A model generated the notes under the pieces. That model saw only the letters and a program-made list of their open reading frames with translations, searched no databases and was not told the origin of the DNA. Below, piece by piece: positions 1 through 9,000 of a stretch of 64,000 nt of DNA (positions within the stretch are counted from its first letter, which is position 1; each line of letters opens with the position of its first letter). The stretch spans positions 1,302,001-1,366,000 of the forward strand of contig QXJR01000003.1 of the NCBI GenBank assembly GCA_020975725.1. Direction: 5' to 3'. The DNA comes from Picocystis sp. L7 (taxonomy: Eukaryota; Chlorophyta; Picocystophyceae; Picocystales; Picocystaceae). Both the position numbers and the translations under genes were made by a program.

Positions 1-642
1 TCCTCCGATGAGATGGGGGTGGAAAGGGAACGAACCCGAGGGGGGGGGAAGGACGTTGGCGGCGTGGAGGGACGAAAGGGGGGGGATGGGGCGTAGGATC
101 CCAGGGACGGAAGGAACCATGCGCGCAGAGGAATGATCGATTCTTTGAAGAAGATCCTCGACGGGAGATGGGACGGGGTGGACGTGCAGTAGGGAAACGA
201 GAACGAGAGGGATCCAGGGGTTCTCATCCAAACATCCGGACGGCCATGGTAGGAACCCAAGGGAAGGGGACCGTACACGTCCACTTTCAACATGCAACGA
301 TCGATCGCGGTAGAGCGTCGCACAGACAAGTGCGACGCCCTGTCGAAGTTCAAGGAAGTGCTTGGAAATTACCATGCAGGTTCGACATGCGACGAGATCA
401 AGCGAAGATCCAAGCGACACCCGGTATCCATCGTCGCACGAAACGCATGTGGAAAAACGTGCAATCCATTGCAAAGCCTGCCTAAAAGGCCAAAGCCATC
501 GGACACGGCGCGGAACAGAGTCTTGCGAATGTGCATGTTGCGATTTCGCCATGTCGTTACGATGCTTGTTTCCATGGTTCGATGTCACATGTACCGTGTC
601 ATTCACAAGACACATGCCATACGAGCACGCGAGCTTCGACAG
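1..642. other. Unrecognised left flank
   Basis: No open frame here resembles a known family, and no tRNA, repeat array or gene edge was seen. The last 11 bases (632-642) match the 11 bases just inside the right LTR of the neighbouring Ty3 element (12328-12338). That is the only structured feature noted. Confidence 0.6.
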
Positions 643-1155
643 TGTTACAAAGCGTCCGTGAGGAGCACTTTTACACACGTTTCGCTCTGATGAGCTTCGA
701 CCTTCCACGGGCGAAGGTGGGAGAGGCCGGTTGGGCCTTGAAGCGATTCCTTCCTTGTTCTCACGAAGGGGGGTTCTTCGGCTCCCTAGCAAGAGGGACA
801 CCGCGAGAAAGCTTCCGGTGGTCTTCAAGAGCAGTTGGCGTGTGAAAACGGCGCGCCAAGCTCGTGGGAGAGGCGCCGTGGCTCTCGATGGTCAAGCAAG
901 TTCTCTCTATTTCAAGGCAAGGATGGCTCCCCTAAGGGCCACCATAGGAGGGAGCGCTCCAAGCGGAGCTCCCTCTCAAACCAGCGGTTGCTGGTGGTCA
1001 CGTGGACCCCGCGTCCCGATCGGACGGTCCAGCACTGAGCTTGTGATTCACCGAATCTATTCGGACAACATCCTCACCCTTCGTTGTCCCTTGAAAGATT
1101 CCGAAAGATTCGCCCGTTGCTAGGTCCCTTTCAGTCCCGGTTCTCCCGGTCAATT
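643..1155 (-). repeat. Ty3 LTR, left copy, first segment
   Basis: This segment matches 12339-12851 of the right LTR. The LTR resumes at 5887 after the Copia insertion, giving 644 bp in total, the same length as the right copy. Confidence 0.95.
1151..1155. repeat. Copia target-site duplication, left copy
   Basis: CAATT, repeated at 5882-5886 on the other side of the element. Removing one copy restores a 644-bp Ty3 LTR. Confidence 0.95.
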
Positions 1156-1607
1156 TGTTAGAGGATGTGATCAATATCCTCAGTGGATTCTGATTCAGTG
1201 GGTCAGGCACAGGGCAGCTTGAGTGGCAGGTGTTGATAACACGTACGGTCGCGATCCGTTGACGTGTAGTGGCAGTCGGCGATGGTCGAGGACGCTTGAG
1301 TTCGCGGCTGTGACGAAACACTTCGTGGCATGCAAAAACTGAATTACAGGTGAGCGCGCGAGAGCTTATATAGTGCTCTTGAGCGAGTACTACGAGGTCA
1401 CGTGCCGTGGAAAAATCCGCAGGCTGACGTGAATCTTGAAGGTCTTCTTTGCTTGGCTATGGGGTTCCTGTGAGGGCGTCCTTTTCCTTGACGTCGTCGG
1501 GGGTTCCGTCTCGAGTCCTTGGATTCTCTGGTTTTGGCGGGTCCATGGTTCGTCCCTTGGCTCTTGTCCCAGGTTGAAACCCTAGTCCAGAAGGGATATT
1601 TCCAACA
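1156..1607 (-). repeat. Copia LTR (3' copy in element sense)
   Basis: 452 bp, identical by eye to 5430-5881. The end of the Copia reading frame lies inside it (to 1457). Confidence 0.96.
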
Positions 1608-4600
1608 CTCCCACTCATCCTGGTGCAAGAGTCATTCATTCCAAGTTGTTGGATGCATTCTCTGAACTTTTTGCTTGTAAGTTGCTTGGTCAGGTAATCG
1701 GCCCACATTTCTTCAGTGGGACAGTAGATCAGTTTTACTTCCTCTCTCATTGCTCGCTCTCTGATGAAATGATGCTGCACATCAATGTGCTTGGCCTTTG
1801 TTACTGATTGTGGGTTTTTCAGTAATCGTAGTGTGGATTGATTGTCGATGTGTACTAACACTTCCACTTGGTTGATTGTCAATAGCTGTTGGATGAAGTT
1901 TCTTATCCAGAGGCCTTCTTTAATTGCTGCAGCTGCAGCCTGGTACTCTGCTTCAGTTGTGGAGGTTGCGATGGTAGGCTGGAGCTTGCTCTGCCATGAT
2001 ACGAGTCCTCCCATGACTATGATGGCATAGCCTGTTCTTGATCTTCGGCTGTTTCTGTCTCCAGCATAATCTGCGTCGCTGTATATGGTGACTGTCAGCT
2101 TTTCTTTCGGGTCTTCATGAGTTGCTCTATATGTCAGTTTCATGTTTTCAGAACCTTTGAGATACTTGAGCGTGCCCCGCAAAGCCTTCCAGTGAGTTCG
2201 TTTGGGGCTGCTGTTGTATCTGGCAAGTGCTGATGCTGCCTGCACTATGTCAGGTCTGGTGGTCCCGCTCAGGTACTGTAATTGTCCCACTATTCTTTGG
2301 TAGTTGTTGTGGTCTACTGTCTCTTCTGTTTCAGTGTCGATCAGTGGTACTGATAGTGGGATGCTATTAGGTTTGCAGTCAGTTACTTTATGATCTATCA
2401 GGTATTCCCTTACTTTGTTTCTTTGGTCCATGTTTAGAGTTCTGCTCTTCCGGTCTCTGTTAATGGTGATTCCCAGAAAGGTTTTTGCTTCTCCCAGGTC
2501 TGTCACTTTGTAAGTTTCTTTTATGGCACCCTTTATCTTTTGGATGATTTCTATGTTCTTGCTGGCTATCAGTATATCGTCAACATAGAAGCACAGATAA
2601 CAGTCTCCTTGGTTAGTCATGCATTTCAGCACACTTGGATCCACTTCAATGCAATCAAATCTCAGTTGTTTGAGAGTGTTAGTCAGTTCCATGTTCCATG
2701 CTCTTGGTGCTTGCTTGAGTCCATATAGGCTCCTGTTAAGCTTTAAGACTTTGGTCTCTTGGTCCACATGCAGTCCACAAGGTATTTTTAGGTAAACTTC
2801 CTCTTCCAATTGTGCGTTGAGAAATGCAGTTTCTATATCCATCTGGTGCAGCTCCATGTCCATTTGATTGACTGCTGCAAGAAAGATTCGCAGACCTGTT
2901 TTACTGACCACAGATGCGTAAATTTCTTCATAGTCTACTCCAGGTCTCTGGTGGCATCCCAGTGCCACCAGTCTTGCCTTATACTTGGTAATGTTGTTCT
3001 GGCCATCGCGTTTCACTCTGAATATCCATTTTGATCCAATGGCCTTTTTGTTTTTGGGCAGATCAGTGATTTCCCATGTTCTCATTTTTGATAATGATTC
3101 TAACTCGCTGTTGATTGCTTCTGTCCACAGGTCCTTGTCAGGTCTGTTCATGGCCCTTTGGTATCCATCGAACTTGTCAGGTAGGCTGTTTACTGTTAGA
3201 GCTGTGAAGTTTCTTTGTCTGTTCGGTCTGAGATCATACCTCTTGACATGTTCTTCTTTCTTTTCTTCAGTTGGGTCACTTTCACTGCTTTCTGCATCAT
3301 CTGTGTCTGATGATTCCTCCCACTGATCTGGTTCATTTTTTAATTCTTCTTGGAAGGTAAGTTCAGTTGGCTCATCTGAGGGTCTTGTATATACACCCAT
3401 GTTTGATTCTATGAATCTGACATTTCTGCTGGTGACCATTCTGTCCTCCAGCAGTACACGATATGTTGTGGAATTTTCATATCCAATGAATATTCCTTTT
3501 TCACTTCTTGGTTCGAATTTTCCAGTTTGTTTTGGCACTGGTTTGAGTACCCAAGCTTCACATCCAAAAACTCGGAGATGTTTTATGGATGGCTTTACCC
3601 CACTGAGAAGCTCAAGGGGAGATTTGGTTTCTTCTGTGTGGGTTGGGGGCAGTCGGTTTCGCACATGTACATAGGCCCTTACTGCCTCACCCCAATATTT
3701 TTTGGGTAAGTTTGTTGCGTTGAGCATTGAGCTTGCATGCTCTCGTATGTCACGATGCAATCGTTCTGCATCGTTCTGCTGGGGTGCGTATCCAGCGGTT
3801 CTTTCGTGCACTATTCCTCGATCTGACAAGAAATCTGCGAGCTTTCTGCCCAAGAACTCCTGGCCTTGGTCCGTTCTGATGGCTTTTACTTTGCTGGTGC
3901 CATTGGACTTTCTCTCAAGCGTGGTGATAGCAGCTCTTGCATATTTTCCAGCTTGTCCTTTACCTTCCATAAGGTATATGAGTGTTGTTTTGGTTGCATG
4001 GTCCAAAACGGATAGGTAGTAATGCTGGTCACTAGGTGTGGGTGGATGTATGGGTCCTACCACATCCATGTACAGTAAGTCCAGTGGCTTATAATGGTAA
4101 TTTTTGGGTTGAAACTTTGTTGCTGACTGTTTGTTTGCAATGCATGTCTCACATGGGTCAGTCAATTTGTATGGTACTCTCAGTTTTCTCAATCGTTCTG
4201 CGTGCACATGGCCCAGTCTTTGGTGCCATGTTTTAGCTGTGGCCTGCAGGCAATAGTTTGCTGACTCGTTTGCCTTTGCTTGCAGTTTCAAATGATTGTG
4301 CCAGATAGTGCACAGACCTCTTTTGAAATTCACTGTGGCTCCTTTGCTAACCATGCAGTTCACAGACAGCAGGTTTGTGGTCAGCCCAGGTATGTAGAGG
4401 ACATTGTCCAGTTCAACAGGTGGTGAATGTTCATCCTTCAGTGTAAGTCTCACTTTTCCTCTGCATTCAGATTTCAGTTGTGATCCGTCAGCAATTACGA
4501 TCGAGGTTTCGTATTCTTCAATGGTGCTGACCTCTAGGTACTCCTTGTTCCCGGTCATGTGCCAGCTGGCTCCGGAATCTATTATCCAGTTGTCATCGTT

Positions 4601-5398
4601 TTTGGTTTCTATTTCTGGTCCTCCAGCCATGAGCGCCATTGACTTTGCATTTGTTCCATTCAGAGTTTTGTCTCCGTACTTCCTGGTTCTTGGTGGGTAG
4701 TCTCCTTTGAATTTGAAGCAGTTTTGGAGTGTGTGACCAGTCTTATGGCAGTATTGGCAGGTAATCTTCTCGCCGTCAACTTTCTTCTTGTCTTGGGTCA
4801 CATAGGCGTTTCCTTTCTTTAGGTAACTTTCTTCATATGTGAGGGATTCCCTCACTTTGGCCATAGTAAGTTTGCAGTGGTAGTGCTTCAACACTACTGT
4901 CACCGTGTGGTAGTTGGCAGGCAGTCCTTCCAGTACTGCACTTGCCATTTCTTCTTCACTCAAGTCTACATTTACTTGTCTCAGTTCATCAACTATTTGG
5001 ACAATAGTGTTGATGTATTGGTCAATCGATTGGTCATGATGCTTTTTTGCCTTGTTGAGTTTCTGCCGAAGTTCTGTTTCACGTTGCTGACCTGTCTGTT
5101 GATACAGGTTCTTCAAGACTGTCCATACTTGATGTGCAGTGTCACATCTTGTGATGTGACCACTGTATTCTGAGTTGACACAGTTTATGATGAGGCATCT
5201 AGCCTTCTGAACTTTTCCATAAATACAGTTGTCTTCCATCTTCATATCTCCATTTTCTTCCATCTTGATATCTTGTTCATTAGAGGTCACATCCCAGAGA
5301 TTGTGGATCCTGAGATAGTTCTCCATTCTCAGGAACCATTGTCTCCAATTTGTGCCGTCTAGTTCAGGTACTGCTGATGCTCCTGCTGGATCAGTCAT
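1457..5398 (-). CDS. Copia gag-pol polyprotein
   Basis: Fossil-type entry, part of the Copia element. A single frame of about 1313 residues in canonical Copia order: gag (UBN2/DUF4219 type), CCHC knuckle (CQYCHKTGHTLQNC), aspartic protease (WIIDSGASWHMTG), GAG-pre-integrase (WHQRLGHVH), integrase core, reverse transcriptase (YVDDILIAS) and RNase H (SDADYAGD, TSTTEAEYQA). Protease, then integrase, then reverse transcriptase separates it from Ty3 elements. The frame is open throughout, and its last ~50 codons are encoded by the LTR itself. Confidence 0.96.
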   Translation of the reverse strand: MTDPAGASAVPELDGTNWRQWFLRMENYLRIHNLWDVTSNEQDIKMEENGDMKMEDNCIYGKVQKARCLIINCVNSEYSGHITRCDTAHQVWTVLKNLYQQTGQQRETELRQKLNKAKKHHDQSIDQYINTIVQIVDELRQVNVDLSEEEMASAVLEGLPANYHTVTVVLKHYHCKLTMAKVRESLTYEESYLKKGNAYVTQDKKKVDGEKITCQYCHKTGHTLQNCFKFKGDYPPRTRKYGDKTLNGTNAKSMALMAGGPEIETKNDDNWIIDSGASWHMTGNKEYLEVSTIEEYETSIVIADGSQLKSECRGKVRLTLKDEHSPPVELDNVLYIPGLTTNLLSVNCMVSKGATVNFKRGLCTIWHNHLKLQAKANESANYCLQATAKTWHQRLGHVHAERLRKLRVPYKLTDPCETCIANKQSATKFQPKNYHYKPLDLLYMDVVGPIHPPTPSDQHYYLSVLDHATKTTLIYLMEGKGQAGKYARAAITTLERKSNGTSKVKAIRTDQGQEFLGRKLADFLSDRGIVHERTAGYAPQQNDAERLHRDIREHASSMLNATNLPKKYWGEAVRAYVHVRNRLPPTHTEETKSPLELLSGVKPSIKHLRVFGCEAWVLKPVPKQTGKFEPRSEKGIFIGYENSTTYRVLLEDRMVTSRNVRFIESNMGVYTRPSDEPTELTFQEELKNEPDQWEESSDTDDAESSESDPTEEKKEEHVKRYDLRPNRQRNFTALTVNSLPDKFDGYQRAMNRPDKDLWTEAINSELESLSKMRTWEITDLPKNKKAIGSKWIFRVKRDGQNNITKYKARLVALGCHQRPGVDYEEIYASVVSKTGLRIFLAAVNQMDMELHQMDIETAFLNAQLEEEVYLKIPCGLHVDQETKVLKLNRSLYGLKQAPRAWNMELTNTLKQLRFDCIEVDPSVLKCMTNQGDCYLCFYVDDILIASKNIEIIQKIKGAIKETYKVTDLGEAKTFLGITINRDRKSRTLNMDQRNKVREYLIDHKVTDCKPNSIPLSVPLIDTETEETVDHNNYQRIVGQLQYLSGTTRPDIVQAASALARYNSSPKRTHWKALRGTLKYLKGSENMKLTYRATHEDPKEKLTVTIYSDADYAGDRNSRRSRTGYAIIVMGGLVSWQSKLQPTIATSTTEAEYQAAAAAIKEGLWIRNFIQQLLTINQVEVLVHIDNQSTLRLLKNPQSVTKAKHIDVQHHFIRERAMREEVKLIYCPTEEMWADYLTKQLTSKKFRECIQQLGMNDSCTRMSGSVGNIPSGLGFQPGTRAKGRTMDPPKPENPRTRDGTPDDVKEKDALTGTP

Positions 5399-5429
5399 GA
5401 TGTCTCGAGAGTCAACAAGGCTCTTAACC

Positions 5430-5881
5430 TGTTAGAGGATGTGATCAATATCCTCAGTGGATTCTGATTCAGTGGGTCAGGCACAGGGCAGCTTGAGTGG
5501 CAGGTGTTGATAACACGTACGGTCGCGATCCGTTGACGTGTAGTGGCAGTCGGCGATGGTCGAGGACGCTTGAGTTCGCGGCTGTGACGAAACACTTCGT
5601 GGCATGCAAAAACTGAATTACAGGTGAGCGCGCGAGAGCTTATATAGTGCTCTTGAGCGAGTACTACGAGGTCACGTGCCGTGGAAAAATCCGCAGGCTG
5701 ACGTGAATCTTGAAGGTCTTCTTTGCTTGGCTATGGGGTTCCTGTGAGGGCGTCCTTTTCCTTGACGTCGTCGGGGGTTCCGTCTCGAGTCCTTGGATTC
5801 TCTGGTTTTGGCGGGTCCATGGTTCGTCCCTTGGCTCTTGTCCCAGGTTGAAACCCTAGTCCAGAAGGGATATTTCCAACA
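5430..5881 (-). repeat. Copia LTR (5' copy in element sense)
   Basis: 452 bp and promoter-bearing in element orientation. It contains a TATATAAG box on the minus strand near 5640 and is identical by eye to 1156-1607. Confidence 0.96.
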
Positions 5882-5886
5882 CAATT
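5882..5886. repeat. Copia target-site duplication, right copy
   Basis: CAATT, matching 1151-1155. Confidence 0.95.
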
Positions 5887-6017
5887 CGTCGACTAATCGA
5901 GAGATTAGTCCGGGGGGATGTCCAATGAACTGATCAGCAGTTGGGGTCTTGTGTCTAACTGCTAGTGGTACAAAGAAGAGCATGGCTTCAAAGGAGTCAG
6001 GCTTACCCGGCGTAACA
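5887..6017 (-). repeat. Ty3 LTR, left copy, second segment
   Basis: Continuation of the left LTR after the Copia insertion. It is identical by eye to 12852-12982 and ends in GTAACA. The bases at 5882-5886 repeat 1151-1155 as the Copia target-site duplication. Confidence 0.95.
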
Positions 6018-6044
6018 CTCTCCCGGCTCCTGGCATTCAGCTCA

Positions 6045-9000
6045 TCATAGCTGAAAGTCATAGACATAGGCCAGAGGATCGTAGAGCATACCCTTGACCT
6101 GCTGCTCGCTGTACGATTCTGTCTTTCCATCTGTCCACATTACTTCCAATTGTCCTCCACTGTCGTTGGTCACCACTCCCTGATAGTATGCAGATTTGTG
6201 ATCTCCCATGTGGAAGAACTCGTGTACCACACAGCCAAGCAGGTTGACTGGCATAGTCACTTTGGGCCTGCGTCGGGTTTGGTACGGCAGTTTCACGTAA
6301 GTCCAGGTGTTCACCATTACAGGTTCTGGCGATTGGAGGTATACTGTTTTCTTGTGTGTCCTGACAGCATCATAATTAGTTGGGCTGATGCCCTGCTCAG
6401 GTATACATCCATTGTTTTCTTCGAGCGGTAAGAATTCCTCCAGCAGGGTGGAAGTTTCATCCACCCAAAAGAAGCGTTGCGATGCATCGGCCAGGTTGCT
6501 TTCAATCCAGTAACGCACGGGGCACGTAGGAAATACAGAGTAGTCCCGTAACAAGTATCGTCGAATACGATAAGCGGCGGCTTCATTTTGCATGGCTGCA
6601 CTATCCGGTAGCGGCGCCGTAGCAGGTTGCGTATGCTCGTCCATGGGGAAGAGAGTAAGATCTGAATCTACCCAATGTTCCAATCTGTTGGCATGGATAC
6701 GGTCTGCAAAGGAAGAGCCTGGTGGTAGGTCCAGTTGGTAGGCTCCATTCTTCAGCACTTTCTTGATGAGGTAAGGACCTACAAAGTAAGGGTCCAATTT
6801 GTGTTTGTCAGTGGGTCCCTTGAGCCCATACTGAACTTTTACCTTGTCACCCACAGCAAAGACCTTCTTCGGTCGGTGCGCAGTTGCTTCAGCCACTTTC
6901 TGTGCAGCCTTCAACAGATTCTCCTGCACAGCCTGATACACAGTGCGGTGTTGTTCCAGCAAGGTTGTAACTCTCCTGTCAAAAGTTGTGACCGTTTGAT
7001 TATCAGCAGTTCCATCCCTTCTGGGTAGTTGAAGGTGCCATGGTAACCTGGATTGGCAGCCGTACAGTAGCTCAAAAGGGGAGTGCTTGGTAGCATCATG
7101 CACGGTATCATTGTATGCATGTGCTGCTGCTTGCAAGTATTGATCCCAATGATGTTTGTCAGCACAAGTTGTTCGGAGGGTCTGCAGCAGCGTACGATGT
7201 TGCCGTTCAGCACCACCTTGTGACTGCGAGTGATACGGTGTCCCCGTAACATGACGGGCACCCAACGCTGCGCAGAATGCTTGGAACAGCGCTCGATAAG
7301 CCGGTCCATTATCTGTATGGATATGCACAGGTGTGTGAAACCTGTTAATTAAATTGTCCATGAGACATTGAGCTTGTCTATGAGCACTCCAGGTGGAGTG
7401 GATGGGTATATAGATAGCATATTTGGTAAATCTGTCCACTACTGTCAGCACTGCGTTGTGACCCAGAACTGTAAGGGGCAAGTTCTCCACCATGTCCAGC
7501 ACCACTGTGTGGAATGGGTAAGGGTAAAACCTCATCTCAGGACAGAGTGGTATGTGTCGTAACCGGTTACCTGGTTTCTGAAGCTGACAGGCAGGACAGC
7601 GAGCGACGAAGTGCTCGATGTGCGATCGAATCCCAGTCCAGGTGAAATGTCGCTTGGCGTCTGCGAGCGTACGGGCTGATCCAAAGTGTCGATGATCGTG
7701 TACCATGTGCAGCAACTCCTGTCGTAGAGCGTTATCTGCTGGTACCACCAAAACTGGTTGAGCGTTTGTCGATTGATCGAACAGCAAACCATCGCGAACA
7801 GTTGTGCCCTCTGGCGGTGCGTCCAGTAATTTCTGGTAGTCAGGATCCGCTTTAGCGGCGACGCGAATTCTGTCCAGTATGGGAGGTAACTGACCAGTAA
7901 GACCTGTACGCAACGATTGCGCTGATTGTTGATCTGTAATAGACGCGATTGACCCACACACAGTCCCAGCAGGACTGCGGCCGGCTAGCAGTCGAAGCGT
8001 CCGTGTGTTGTTCAGCCATCGGTGTAACATGTGTGCAATCCAACCCATGGGGAAGGCGTTGCCGCACATGCGCTGCCGGCTGGTTTCGCTGACGTTGAGC
8101 GCTGCAGTGTCACCAACCTGCATACCGACGAGTCTTTCTCGCTCGCTGATGGTCAGCGGGCGTAGAGTCCCATCTTGATCGTGCACCCAGGTGGAACGTG
8201 AACGGTCGCTGTGCGAGCGTTCGCTGGCCATTAAAGTGGGGCACTTCAAGCGGGGTTGATTCAATGCGTCTAACGGCACCTTTGATCCAGGTTCTAGACA
8301 ATCCTGCCAGGTCATAGGTGTTGCCCCCCTGTGTTCAGGCTCATGCTTGAGGGGTGGTAGAGAGGTCCAGCACAGCCGGACTCGCGCTTGCGCACAATAC
8401 TTTGAGAGGTCTTCACATATGGGCTCTCCAAACCAGTGTGCAATCTTGTCCAGGTGGGTCTTCAAGTGCGCCGCAAACGGCGTGCATTCCAATATGTAAT
8501 CAGGCGATCGCAACCGTTCGTATATTTTTGCTACTGCTGTGAACAGTTCGCGCGTATCGTACAACCCAAGCGGCGGTTTCGAGGGATCGGTGTTCGCCCT
8601 CGAGAATGGCTGACAGGGCACCCCAGCAATCAGCAGGTGGACTTGGGGGAGCTTCCGTCGATGCGCCAAGGCGGTCACATCGTCTCCATAGCGAAAGATG
8701 TCCTTACGTGTAAACAGGCCAGGCCGTGCCAAGCGAACCTGATGAAACACACGTGCGATCACGCTGCAGCAATCCTCATTCTCTTCCACTGCGATGTAAT
8801 CCAAAGTAATGTTGCTTGATTCTGGTATCGCATGTTCCAGCGCACGCAAGGTGGTTCCCATACCTGCACATAAGTCCAGAATGCAGTACGTATCGGTGTC
8901 GTTGACCTTGGCTGAGTGCCTGGAAAGGTAATCAGGTCCAACATTCTCTGTGCCTGGTCTGTACTCCACCTTGAACGGGGCGAAGTATGCCAGCTTTTCG

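Larger units (their letters stand above)
1156..5881 (-). mobile_element. Ty1/Copia LTR retrotransposon nested in the Ty3 LTR
   Basis: Fossil-type entry. A 4726-bp Copia element on the minus strand, with 452-bp LTRs (1156-1607 and 5430-5881) that appear identical and start TGTTAG and end CCAACA. It is flanked by the 5-bp duplication CAATT. One long gag-pol frame fills the interior. It looks whole and very young, and must be younger than the Ty3 element it interrupts. A purine-rich tract (GAGTGGGAG in element sense) abuts the 3' LTR. The sequence after the 5' LTR begins GGTTAAGAGC, loosely like the initiator-Met primer-binding site of many Copia elements. A TATATAAG motif lies inside each LTR. 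Confidence 0.97.

Noticed and set aside
7980-8890. Host DNMT gene joined to the retrotransposon by misassembly
   Set aside because: The methyltransferase lies inside a single open pol frame, flanked on both sides by in-frame element domains, without a composition shift.
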